Shown here one piece after another: positions 1 through 8,345 of a stretch of DNA of 64,000 nucleotides (its first letter is position 1; the number at the start of each line of letters is the position of its first letter). The stretch is from CF-167 sp038322875 (GTDB taxonomy: Bacteria > Chloroflexota > Limnocylindria > QHBO01), in NCBI GenBank assembly GCA_038322875.1, contig JBBQGI010000002.1, positions 1 to 64,000 on the forward strand, read 5' to 3'. The position numbers and the translations under genes were made by a program. The notes below the pieces were generated by a model. That model searched no databases. It saw nothing but the letters and a program-made list of their open reading frames with translations, and was not told the DNA's origin.

Positions 1-481
1 GGATCGTGTACTCCGCGCCGGCATAGCTCGCGATGTCGCCCGCGGGATCGGTGATGCGCAGGTCCGGCGTGCGCGCAAAGGTCAGGAACTCGCCGACCAG
101 GTAGACCACGAAGGCCACCACCAGCACCGTCAGGATGACCGCGATGACTGCGCCCGAGGTGACGACCAGCGAGCGACCCTGGCGGGCGGAGGCAGGCCGA
201 CGCCGCAGGGGAGCCGGAAGGCGATCCACCGCCGCCCCGGTCTCGAGTCGGTACAGGTCGACCAGGTACTCCGGGTCGAGGCCCAGGTAGAGCCCGTAGT
301 TGCGGAGGAATCCCTTCGTGTAGACCGCGCTCGGCAGGTCGCGGTAGTCACTCTGCTCGAGGGCGGTCAGGTATCTCACCCGGATCTTCGTATCGCGCTC
401 GACCCGTGCCAGATCGATGAACTTTGCTTCGCGAGCGGTGCGCAGGACCTCGCCGAGCTTGGTCGGCTCTCGGTCCGTCAC
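1..481 (-). CDS. rodZ: RodZ-like HTH membrane protein (C-terminus cut off by window)
   Basis: The first 160 codons of a protein that runs off the window start. Residues 1-75 form a RodZ-type helix-turn-helix domain, with GEVLRTAREAK near the start and YTKGFLRNYGLYLGLDP near its end. A basic stretch and one membrane segment (about 105-127) follow, then the beginning of an extracytoplasmic region. RodZ homologues link MreB to the membrane in cell-shape control; that role is inferred from the family. The GTG start shares GTGA with the ftsK stop, so the two are probably translationally coupled. Because the C-terminal domain lies outside the window, DUF4115 cannot be confirmed. Confidence 0.82.
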   Translation of the reverse strand, partial: MTDREPTKLGEVLRTAREAKFIDLARVERDTKIRVRYLTALEQSDYRDLPSAVYTKGFLRNYGLYLGLDPEYLVDLYRLETGAAVDRLPAPLRRRPASARQGRSLVVTSGAVIAVILTVLVVAFVVYLVGEFLTFARTPDLRITDPAGDIASYAGAEYTI

Positions 482-2838
482 TCGCCGTCCTCGTCGGGAC
501 CGATATCGCCTCCCCAGCCATCGGGCGTCACCAGCACCTCGCGGAAGCGGCTGCCGTCTGCGGGTCCCACGATGCCGCGATCCTCCATCTGGTCGAGAAT
601 CCGCGCGGCCCGGGCATAGCCGATTCGCAGGCGCCGCTGCAGCAGCGAGGCCGAGGCCTTGTCGGATCGCCGCACGATGTCGACCGCCGACGAGAGGAGC
701 GCATCGCCATCGTCGCCCTCCTCGCCAGGTCGGCCACCGGGCCTGCCGTCGCGCTTGGGGGCCGTGATCTCGGGGCGGTACTGGGGGCCTCCCTGGGCAC
801 GCCAGTGACGCGTCACCGTCTCGATCTCGTGATCGGTGACGAGGACGCCCTGCAGCCGGACCGCCCGCGGCGCGTCAATCGGCTGGTAGAGCATGTCGCC
901 GCGACCAAGCAGGTCCTCCGCCCCGACGGTGTCCAGGATCGTGCGCGAGTCGACGCCGCTGGTCATGGCAAACGCAATGCGCGACGGGATGTTGGCCTTG
1001 ATCAGGCCGGTGATGACCTGCACCGATGGCCGCTGCGTGGCGACCACCAGGTGGATGCCGGTGGCTCTGGCCAGCTGCGCGATGCGCGTGATCGTCGCTT
1101 CGACCTCGTAGGCGCTCACCATCATCAGGTCGGCCAGCTCGTCGATCACGATCACGATGTACGGCATCCGCGGTTCACCGTTGCGAAGCGCATCGTTGTA
1201 GCCGGCGATGTTGCGGACACCACGCTGGGCGAACTCGTGATATCGGCTCTCCATGGTGCCGACCGTCCATTTCAAGGCGTTCACCGACTTGTCGTTATCG
1301 ACGATCACCTCGGTCAGCAGGTGGGGGATCCCCTTGTACTGCGCCATCTCGACGCGCTTGGGGTCGATCAGGATCAGCTTCACCTCGGTTGGCGTGGCAC
1401 GCATCAGGAGCGAGCAGATGATCGCGTTGACGCAGACGCTCTTGCCCGAGCCGGTGGCGCCGGCGATGAGCAGGTGCGGCATGCGCGAAAGGTCGGCGCT
1501 GAATGGCTGTCCGGCGACGTCCTGACCGAGCGCGAAGGCGAGCTTGCTGCGTTCCGCGGCCTCCTCGAAGTTGGTCGAGCTAAGGACCTCCTTGAGCGTC
1601 ACCAGGTCGAATGCGCTATTGGGGATCTCGATGCCGACATACGGCTCGCCCGGGATCGGCGCCTGGATCCGGATGCTGCGCGCCTTGAGGTCGAGCGCCA
1701 GGTTGTCGGCCAGGCCCTCGATCCGGGAGAGCTTGATTCCCGGCTCCACGTCGAGCGCGTACTGGGTGACGACCGGCCCCTCCTGGATGCGGGCCACCTT
1801 CACCCCGATCCCGAAGTGGGCGAGCGTCTCGCGGATGCGCTGTCCCTTGGCGCTCAGGTCGAGCTGGGCGGCGCTGCTCGCCGGCGCGTTGTCGAGGAGC
1901 TCCACCTCGGGCAGCTCCCATGTGCGCGTGGCGGTTTCCAGGGCAGCGTCTGCCGCGGGCGCCTGCTCGACCTCGGCCAGGTGCGCCGTCTCCTCGCTCT
2001 CGAGCTCCGCGACGGTGAGCGCCACGGCCTGCGACGGGTCTGCCTCGGCGATCGGGATCGGGATGTCGTGGGCGCGGGCGGGTGCCGTGACCGCTCCCTC
2101 GGGCGGCCGAGCGCGTCGCAGGATCAGCGGTGCCTCGTCCGTCTCCCCTCCCCCGCCGAATGCGGAGCGCATCCGATCGAGCAACCCCCGCGACTCGGGA
2201 ACGGGGACCGGAGCGAGCGGCTCGGCGCGACCCCGCCGCTCAGTTGCAGCACCGCGTTTCGCCTCGAGCTCAGCCAGCTCGGCCCGCTCGTCGCGCCGCC
2301 TCAGCCAGGCGGCGACCACGTCGCCGACCGTCATGTTGAAGTAGAGCAGCAGGCCGACCACCAGCAGCAGCCCGAGCACGATCCACGCTCCCGCAGCGCC
2401 GATCGCGCTGGAGATCGCCGCCGAGGCGGCAAAGCCGATCGCTCCCCCACCGTCGCCGGTCGAGACCCCGTCAGGCCCGTTGCCGCCGGCGAGGTGGAAC
2501 ATCCCGAGCAGCCCGATCGACATCACCGCCGCCCCGGTGGCCGCCATCCAGCGCTCGGCCGGCATCGTCTTGAGCCAAAGCATGAAGGCGAAGCCGGCCA
2601 ACAGGATCGGCGCGAACGCGATCCCCCAGCCGAGCAGGAACGCCAGCGCGCGGTGCCATGGCCCGACGATCATCCCTGCGTCCGGCGCGAAGAGGGAGAT
2701 CGTGCTGACGATGGCGGCGACCACCAGCAGCAGCGCCAGCACCTCGCGTGCCACGCGGCTGCTGATCGTCACCGTGGTACCCGCCCTGCGGCGTCGCGAG
2801 CCGCGGCGGCGTGACCCATTCGACCGTCGGCGCGTCAC
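478..2838 (-). CDS. ftsK: FtsK/SpoIIIE DNA translocase
   Basis: Membrane-anchored DNA pump that clears chromosome termini through the division septum. The 786-residue protein opens with a very basic N-terminus, followed by about four membrane segments (roughly 32-50, 63-88, 105-115, 140-167) and an acidic, proline-containing linker. The motor follows, with Walker A GATGSGKS at 460-467 and Walker B IVIVIDELAD at 561-570. Residues 710-775 form a winged-helix gamma domain (LLQRRLRIGYARAARILDQM), which in the family reads polar DNA signals. It begins with GTG seven bases after the RNase J stop and overlaps rodZ downstream. Confidence 0.95.
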   Translation of the reverse strand: MTRRRSNGSRRRGSRRRRAGTTVTISSRVAREVLALLLVVAAIVSTISLFAPDAGMIVGPWHRALAFLLGWGIAFAPILLAGFAFMLWLKTMPAERWMAATGAAVMSIGLLGMFHLAGGNGPDGVSTGDGGGAIGFAASAAISSAIGAAGAWIVLGLLLVVGLLLYFNMTVGDVVAAWLRRRDERAELAELEAKRGAATERRGRAEPLAPVPVPESRGLLDRMRSAFGGGGETDEAPLILRRARPPEGAVTAPARAHDIPIPIAEADPSQAVALTVAELESEETAHLAEVEQAPAADAALETATRTWELPEVELLDNAPASSAAQLDLSAKGQRIRETLAHFGIGVKVARIQEGPVVTQYALDVEPGIKLSRIEGLADNLALDLKARSIRIQAPIPGEPYVGIEIPNSAFDLVTLKEVLSSTNFEEAAERSKLAFALGQDVAGQPFSADLSRMPHLLIAGATGSGKSVCVNAIICSLLMRATPTEVKLILIDPKRVEMAQYKGIPHLLTEVIVDNDKSVNALKWTVGTMESRYHEFAQRGVRNIAGYNDALRNGEPRMPYIVIVIDELADLMMVSAYEVEATITRIAQLARATGIHLVVATQRPSVQVITGLIKANIPSRIAFAMTSGVDSRTILDTVGAEDLLGRGDMLYQPIDAPRAVRLQGVLVTDHEIETVTRHWRAQGGPQYRPEITAPKRDGRPGGRPGEEGDDGDALLSSAVDIVRRSDKASASLLQRRLRIGYARAARILDQMEDRGIVGPADGSRFREVLVTPDGWGGDIGPDEDGE

Positions 2839-2845
2839 CGGCGCG

Positions 2846-4510
2846 TCATACCTCCATCACGATCGGCAGGATCATGGGGCGCCTCTTGGTTCGCTCGAAG
2901 AAGAATCGGGAGAGGGTATCGCGGATCTTCGTCTTCAGGTAGCCGGGCTCGGCCGCATGGGCGTCGGCCAGCGGTTGGAGGAGCGCCTCCGTGAGGTGCT
3001 TGCAGGCGGCAGCCATGACCGGATCGTCCGGATCTGACAGGAATCCTCGGCCGAGCAGGTCGGGACCTGATATCGCCTGTCCGGTCGCGCGATCCACCGT
3101 CAGGGCGACCATCACCACCCCATCGGAGGCGAGCGCCCGCCGGTCGCGCAGGACGACCCCGTCAATGCCGTCGATGGCGGCGATGCCGTCGACCAGCACC
3201 GCCCCGGCCGCCACGCTGCCGGCCAGGCGAGCTCGCTGGCCATCGAACTCGACGACCTGCCCGTTTTCGAGCACGAAGATGCCGTCGACCGGCACGCCGG
3301 CGCCCTCGGCCAGCAGGCCGTGCTGCACCAGCATCCGGTACTCGCCGTGGATCGGGATGAAGTGGCGCGGCTTGACGAGTCCGAGCATCAGCTTCAGCTC
3401 CTCGCGCGAACCGTGGCCCGAGACGTGGCAGTGGACCAGCGGCTCGTAGTGGACCATCGCTCCCTCCTTGAAGAGGTTGTCGATCGTCTTGGCCACCGCC
3501 TCCTCGTTGCCGGGGATCGGTGACGCGGAGATGATGACCGTATCGCCCGGCTCGATCGTGATCGACCGATGGTCGCGATTGCTCATGCGGGTCAGCCCGG
3601 ACATCGGCTCGCCCTGGGACCCGGTGGTCATGACCACCAGCTTGTCCTTCGAGAGCCGGTTCAGGCTGTCCTTGCCGACCAGCGTCCCGTCGCGGGGGTC
3701 CAGGTAGCCAAGCTCGATGGCGATCGCCGTGTTCTGCTCCATGCTGCGGCCCAGCGCGACCATCTTGCGACCGCTCATCCAGGCGGCGTCGAGCACTTGC
3801 TGGACCCGGCCGATGTTGCTGGCGAAGGTGGCAACGATGACGCGACCGCTCGCCTCGGCGATCAGCTGCTTGAGCGACTCCCCCACCGTCATCTCGGAGA
3901 GGGTGTAGCCCTCCCGCTCAGCCCGTGTCGAGTCAGAGAGGAGGAATTCGACGCCGTGGTTGCCGATCTCGGCGATCAGGCCCAGGTCGGCACGGCGGCC
4001 GTCGGGCGGGGTGTGATCGAACTTGAAGTCGCCAGTGTGGACAACGGTGCCGAGCGGGGTCTTGATGGCGAAGCCCATCCCATCGGGGATCGAATGGTTG
4101 ACGCGGAACGGCGTGATGGCGAAGGCGCCGACGCGGAACTCCACCGCCGGCTCGACCACCTCGAGCCGGGTCTGGCCGAGCAGCTTGTGCTCCTTCAGCT
4201 TGCCGGTCACCAGGCCCGCGGTCAGGCGGCTGGTGTAGATCGGCGTGCCGGGGATCTGCGGCAGGACGTACGGCAGGCCGCCGGTGTGGTCCTCGTGGCC
4301 GTGCGTCAGCAGGATCGCCTTGACGCGCTGGCGGTTCTCGCGCAGGTAGGTCACGTCGGGGATGACAAGGTCGATCCCGAGCATCTCCTGCTCGGGAAAG
4401 GCAAGTCCGCAGTCGACGACCAGGATCTCCCCGGCCGCCTCGATGACGGTGATGTTCTTGCCGACCTCGCCCACCCCGCCGAGCGGGATGATGCGAAGGG
4501 TGTCTGGCAT
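2846..4510 (-). CDS. rnj: Ribonuclease J
   Basis: A 554-residue metallo-beta-lactamase/beta-CASP ribonuclease. In the family it combines 5'-3' exonuclease and endonuclease activity and acts in mRNA decay and rRNA maturation. The zinc motif HGHEDH is at 70-75, and HTGDFKFDHTP, DSTRAEREG and HCHVSGHGSREEL mark the later catalytic and RNase J-specific motifs. Length and N-terminus (LRIIPLGGVGEVGKN) are typical. It sits two genes from pnp, so 5'-end and 3'-end RNA decay enzymes share one cluster. The ATG follows the udg stop by seven bases. Confidence 0.95.
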   Translation of the reverse strand: MPDTLRIIPLGGVGEVGKNITVIEAAGEILVVDCGLAFPEQEMLGIDLVIPDVTYLRENRQRVKAILLTHGHEDHTGGLPYVLPQIPGTPIYTSRLTAGLVTGKLKEHKLLGQTRLEVVEPAVEFRVGAFAITPFRVNHSIPDGMGFAIKTPLGTVVHTGDFKFDHTPPDGRRADLGLIAEIGNHGVEFLLSDSTRAEREGYTLSEMTVGESLKQLIAEASGRVIVATFASNIGRVQQVLDAAWMSGRKMVALGRSMEQNTAIAIELGYLDPRDGTLVGKDSLNRLSKDKLVVMTTGSQGEPMSGLTRMSNRDHRSITIEPGDTVIISASPIPGNEEAVAKTIDNLFKEGAMVHYEPLVHCHVSGHGSREELKLMLGLVKPRHFIPIHGEYRMLVQHGLLAEGAGVPVDGIFVLENGQVVEFDGQRARLAGSVAAGAVLVDGIAAIDGIDGVVLRDRRALASDGVVMVALTVDRATGQAISGPDLLGRGFLSDPDDPVMAAACKHLTEALLQPLADAHAAEPGYLKTKIRDTLSRFFFERTKRRPMILPIVMEV

Positions 4511-4517
4511 GGTGCTC

Positions 4518-5186
4518 CTAGAAGAGGGTCATCTGTTCGGCCTCGTCGGCCTCAGCCGTCGGGGCCGGTGGCACTGGCTCGACCAGGAACGCCTGGACCG
4601 ATTCCGTCCGCTCGGCGTCGATCGCCTGGCGGGCGGCCAGCAGCGCGGCCGGCAGGCCACGCATATCTGCGAAGAGAGTCTCCCGCAGCGACGACTGATG
4701 CAGCGCCGCAGCAGGATGGTACATCGGGAAAACGAACCGCCCGCCCGATCGGCGCAGTCGGCCATGCACCTCGCCGATGCGGGCATCGGGGAGGTATCGC
4801 CGCAGCGAGTGGCGACCGAGTGTGACGATCACGGCCGGGTCGAGCGCCGCTTCCTGGCGGTCGAGGTACGGCCGGCAGGCGGTGATCTCACCCGGCTCCG
4901 GGTCGCGGTTGCCCGGTGGCCGGCACTTCACGACGTTGGCGACGAAGACCTGTTCGCGCGCCCAGCCGATCGAGGTCAGGAGCTCGTCGAGGAGCTGCCC
5001 GGCCGGCCCCACGAACGGGCGCCCGGTGGCGTCCTCGCGCTGCCCCGGCCCCTCCCCCACCAGCAGCACATCGCTGATCGGGTTCCCCTCGCCGGGGACG
5101 GTCCGCGTGCGGCCGGCATGCAATGGACAGCGCGTACAGGTGCTGACCTCCGCCGCGACCGCGCTGAGGAGCGCCTCGGCCCCCAT
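4518..5186 (-). CDS. udg: Family 4 uracil-DNA glycosylase (4Fe-4S)
   Basis: Removes uracil from DNA to start base excision repair. The 222-residue protein has the family 4 motif GEGPGQREDATGRPFVGPAG around 44-63. Four cysteines are placed as iron-sulfur ligands: C17 and C20 (CTRC), C88 and C104. The second catalytic motif reads MYHPAA near 168. The gene lies between pnp and rnj with gaps of five and seven bases, so it is presumably cotranscribed with RNA-decay genes. The last 35 residues are an acidic tail of no known function. Confidence 0.92.
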   Translation of the reverse strand: MGAEALLSAVAAEVSTCTRCPLHAGRTRTVPGEGNPISDVLLVGEGPGQREDATGRPFVGPAGQLLDELLTSIGWAREQVFVANVVKCRPPGNRDPEPGEITACRPYLDRQEAALDPAVIVTLGRHSLRRYLPDARIGEVHGRLRRSGGRFVFPMYHPAAALHQSSLRETLFADMRGLPAALLAARQAIDAERTESVQAFLVEPVPPAPTAEADEAEQMTLF

Positions 5187-5191
5187 CGGCG

Positions 5192-7804
5192 TCAGGACTC
5201 TTCGCTGACGCCTGCCTTGGCCATGTGCCGCTCCATTGCCGCGCGGCGGCTCAGGTTCACGCGGCCCATGCGGTCGATCTCGGTCACGACCACCATCAGC
5301 TCATCGCCGACGGCGACCACGTCCTCGACCTGGTTGACCCGGAAGTCGGCGAGCTGGCTGATGTGCACCAGCCCCTCCTTGCCCGGCATGATCTCGACGA
5401 AGGCGCCGAAGTTCATGATGCGGGTCACCTTGCCGAGGTACTCCTTGCCGACCTCGACATCCTTGGTCAGGCCCTCGATCCAGGCGATCGCCTTCTTGGC
5501 GCCCTCCACCGAGACCGACGCGATCTGGATCGTGCCGTCGTCCTCGACGTTGATCTGAGTGCCGGTCTCCGCCACGATCTGGCGAATCACCTTGCCGCCC
5601 GAGCCGATCACGTCCCGGATCTTGTCGATGGGGATCTTGATGGTGGTGATCCGGGGCGCATACGGCGACAGCTCGCTGCGGCTGACGCTGATCACCGCGG
5701 TCATCTTGTCCAGGATGAAGAGGCGCGCCACGCGTGCCTGCTCCAGGGCGTCACGCATCACCTCCATCGGGATGCCGCCGACCTTGATGTCCATCTGCAG
5801 CGCGGTCACCCCTTCTGCGGTGCCGGCCACCTTGAAGTCCATGTCGCCGTAGGCGTCCTCCTTGCCGCTGATATCGGTCAGCACGGCATGGCGCCCGGTG
5901 GCGGGATCGGAGATGAGGCCCATCGCGGCTCCCGCGACCGGTGCCTTGATCGGGACGCCGGCGTCCATCAGGGCCAGGGACGAGCCGCAGGTGCTGGCCA
6001 TGGAGGTCGAGCCGTTGCTGCTGACCACCTCGCTCACCACGCGGATCGCGTACGGGAACTCATCGGCGGAGGGCAGCACCGGCAGCAGGGCCCGCTCGGC
6101 AAGCGCACCGTGGCCGATCTCCCGCCGGCCCGGGCCACGCATCGGGCGTGCCTCGCCGACGGAGTAGGGCGGGAAGTTGTAGTGGTGCATGTAGCGCTTC
6201 TCGGTCTCCGGGGAGATCGTGTCGAGGCGCTGCACGTCCGACCCCGGGCCCAGCGTGGCGATCGAGAGCGCCTGCGTCTGGCCGCGCGTGAAGAGGCCCG
6301 AGCCGTGGGTGCGGGGCAGGACCCCCACCTCGACGCTGATCGGCCGGATGGTGGTCGTGTCGCGCCCGTCGATGCGGATGTTCTCCGAGAGCACCAGCTC
6401 TCGCGAGGTCGCCTTGGTGAGGACGTCCATCAGGGCGGAGCCGATGCCGTGCTGGCGCCGGATCTCCTCCATCGAGTCGCCCTGGCCGGCGCGGTTGTAG
6501 TCGGTCCGCGCCTTGCGGATCTCCGTCGCGATGTCGCTCCGGATCTTCTCGAGCCGCTCCGGCAGCCCGGCGGTCAGGTCGATGAAGAGGTCCGCGGTCG
6601 CCTCAGCGTCGGGCATCGCGCGGTGCGCGGCAGCATGGTCACGTCCGAAGACGAAGCGCACCAGGTCGCCGAGCTTGTAGCTACCGGCATCCGGGTAGAG
6701 CTGGTAGGCGAGCTCGAGGGTGTCATACACCGCACTCGGCTTCCAGCCGGCGTCGGTGGGCATATGGCGCAGGACGAACGGCAGGTCGAAGCCGGTGTTG
6801 TGGGCGACGACCGGGGTGTCCCCGGCCCACGCGGCGAAATTCGTCAGCACCTCGGATGCCGGTGGCGCCTTGTCCACGTCGGCGTCGCCCAGGCCATGGA
6901 TCTGATGCCCGACGATCGAGCGGCCGGGATTGACCAGCGACTCGAAGCGGTCGACCACCTTGCCACCCTTCACGCGGAGCGCCGCGACGTCGACGATGTA
7001 GCCGTTTTCGGGCTTCATGCTGGTCGTCTCGAGGTCCAGGACCACGAACTCGGCGCTCTCATCGGTGAGCGCCTTGGCGAGCTTGACGATCGAATCGGCC
7101 TTCGGTCCCAGGAACGGGAGCTTCTTGGCCTTGCCGGCGGTCGCCACCAGCTTCTCCTGCAGATCGATGCTGTGCTGCAGCTCGGCGTGGGCGTAGGCGA
7201 TGGCATCGGCCATCACCGATTCGGGCAGGATCTTCGCACCGGCCTCGACCATCATCACCGCTTCGCGGGTGCCCGCCACGACGAGGTCGAGGGAGCTGCC
7301 GGCGAGCTGGGTGTAGGTCGGGTTGGTGACGAACGCGCCATCGATGTAGCCGACCCGGACGGCACCGATGGGGCCCATGAACGGGATGCTGCTGATCGAC
7401 AGCGCCGCGGAGGCGCCATTGATGGCGAGGATGTCCGGGTCATTCTCCTGGTCGGTCGAGAGCACGGTCAGAACGATCTGCACGTCCTGCTTGTAGCCCT
7501 TCGGGAAGAGGGGGCGGATCGGCCGGTCGGTGAGGCGCATCGCCAGGATCGCGTTCTCCGACGGGCGCGACTCGCGCTTGATGAAGCCGCCGGGGATCTT
7601 GCCCGCGGCGTACATGCGCTCCTCGAAATCCACCGTCATGGGAAAGAAGTCGATCCCCTCGCGCGGCTCGGCGGAGACCGCCGTCGCCAGCAGCACCGTG
7701 TCGCCGTAGCGCACCAGCACTGCACCATCGGCCTGCTCGGCGAGCTTGCCCGCCTCGAGCGAGAAGGGCTGGGCGCCAATTTCGGCCTCTACTTTGATAG
7801 CCAC
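5192..7804 (-). CDS. pnp: Polynucleotide phosphorylase with an inserted DnaQ-like DEDDh exonuclease domain
   Basis: Phosphorolytic 3'-5' exoribonuclease of 870 residues against about 700 in the family. I chose the GTG start because GGAGG precedes it by five bases and the protein then begins VAIKVEAEIG. The first RNase PH domain (about 1-225) has FFPMTVDFEERMYAAGKIPGGF. The helical linker is interrupted at about 251-412 by a domain with all DEDDh residues: D257 and E259 (VVLDLETTS), D340 (AHNTGFD), H394 and D399 (HRAMPD). The linker resumes at LEKIRSDIATEIRKA. The second RNase PH domain follows, with SNGSTSMASTCG and the metal-binding GDMDFKVAGT, then KH (IRDVIGSGGKVI) and S1 (MNFGAFVEIMPGKEGLVHIS). 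The PNPase identification is certain. Exonuclease activity of the insert is inferred from its motifs. Confidence 0.96.
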   Translation of the reverse strand: MAIKVEAEIGAQPFSLEAGKLAEQADGAVLVRYGDTVLLATAVSAEPREGIDFFPMTVDFEERMYAAGKIPGGFIKRESRPSENAILAMRLTDRPIRPLFPKGYKQDVQIVLTVLSTDQENDPDILAINGASAALSISSIPFMGPIGAVRVGYIDGAFVTNPTYTQLAGSSLDLVVAGTREAVMMVEAGAKILPESVMADAIAYAHAELQHSIDLQEKLVATAGKAKKLPFLGPKADSIVKLAKALTDESAEFVVLDLETTSMKPENGYIVDVAALRVKGGKVVDRFESLVNPGRSIVGHQIHGLGDADVDKAPPASEVLTNFAAWAGDTPVVAHNTGFDLPFVLRHMPTDAGWKPSAVYDTLELAYQLYPDAGSYKLGDLVRFVFGRDHAAAHRAMPDAEATADLFIDLTAGLPERLEKIRSDIATEIRKARTDYNRAGQGDSMEEIRRQHGIGSALMDVLTKATSRELVLSENIRIDGRDTTTIRPISVEVGVLPRTHGSGLFTRGQTQALSIATLGPGSDVQRLDTISPETEKRYMHHYNFPPYSVGEARPMRGPGRREIGHGALAERALLPVLPSADEFPYAIRVVSEVVSSNGSTSMASTCGSSLALMDAGVPIKAPVAGAAMGLISDPATGRHAVLTDISGKEDAYGDMDFKVAGTAEGVTALQMDIKVGGIPMEVMRDALEQARVARLFILDKMTAVISVSRSELSPYAPRITTIKIPIDKIRDVIGSGGKVIRQIVAETGTQINVEDDGTIQIASVSVEGAKKAIAWIEGLTKDVEVGKEYLGKVTRIMNFGAFVEIMPGKEGLVHISQLADFRVNQVEDVVAVGDELMVVVTEIDRMGRVNLSRRAAMERHMAKAGVSEES

Positions 7805-7861
7805 GTATTCCTCCAGATGTCTTGGTTCTGCCATGCGGCCCGGCGCTCGGCCCGCACACGG

Positions 7862-7976
7862 ACCTCGGCTTCACCGAGGTGGCGGGCGGCGGCCTTTGCA
7901 GGCGCAGATGGCTGTTGGGTCCGGCCTGAAGACCTGGCCGGATCGGTGCGACCCCGAGCCGATCGGCTCCCGGGTC
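7862..7976 (-). promoter_or_regulatory. Three consecutive hairpins between rpsO and pnp
   Basis: The 193-base gap between rpsO and pnp holds three stem-loops. At 7950-7976, GACCC/GGGTC arms enclose the palindrome GAGCCGATCGGCTC. At 7921-7941 a six-pair stem is CCGGCC/GGCCGG. At 7862-7880 a perfect seven-pair stem ACCTCGG/CCGAGGT has a five-base loop. None is followed by a T run, so intrinsic termination is doubtful. In other bacteria the rpsO-pnp spacer carries an RNase III site and PNPase autoregulation. A similar processing role here is inference. Confidence 0.45.
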
Positions 7977-7997
7977 GTCTGCACGACGTGTGCGTGG

Positions 7998-8267
7998 TTA
8001 GCGGCGCAGTCCCAGTCGACCGATCACCGCGCGGTAGCGATCCACGTCATTTCGGACGAGGTAGGCCAGCAGCCTTCGGCGCTGACCGACGAGCTTGAGC
8101 AGCCCGCGACGCGAGTGGTTGTCGTTCTGGTAGGTGCGCAGGTGCTCCGTCAGCGACTTGATCCGCTCGGTAAGAAGCGCGATCTGCACCTCGGGGGAGC
8201 CGGTATCGCCATCGTGCGTGGCGTAGTCGTCGATGATGGCGCTCTTCGTGTCTCCGGCGAGCGGCAC
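7998..8267 (-). CDS. rpsO: 30S ribosomal protein S15
   Basis: Primary binder of the 16S rRNA central domain. The GTG at 8267 gives exactly the usual 89 residues, beginning (M)PLAGDTKSAIIDDYATH, and is preceded by GGAGG at five bases. An upstream in-frame GTG at 8279 would place the Shine-Dalgarno inside the gene and is rejected. Family-typical TGSPEVQIALLTERI and DNHSRRGLLKLVGQRRRLL are present. The rpsO-pnp order is widely conserved. The initiation region, GGAGGAATACGTG, is identical to that of pnp. Confidence 0.96.
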   Translation of the reverse strand: MPLAGDTKSAIIDDYATHDGDTGSPEVQIALLTERIKSLTEHLRTYQNDNHSRRGLLKLVGQRRRLLAYLVRNDVDRYRAVIGRLGLRR

Positions 8268-8345
8268 GTATTCCTCCACTTTCTTTCCACAATCGTGCGC
8301 ATGGTACCAGACCGATCCCCCGAACGCCGATCGGCGACCCTCGCG

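Noticed and set aside
424..2814. Plus-strand open frame of 796 codons opposite ftsK
   Set aside because: Antisense of FtsK; no recognisable motif, and the minus frame has intact Walker A and B motifs.
5225..8098. Plus-strand open frame of 957 codons opposite pnp
   Set aside because: It is the antisense shadow of the PNPase gene: His/Arg/Asp-rich with no domain motifs, a common artefact of G+C-rich codon bias. The minus strand carries clear PNPase motifs throughout.
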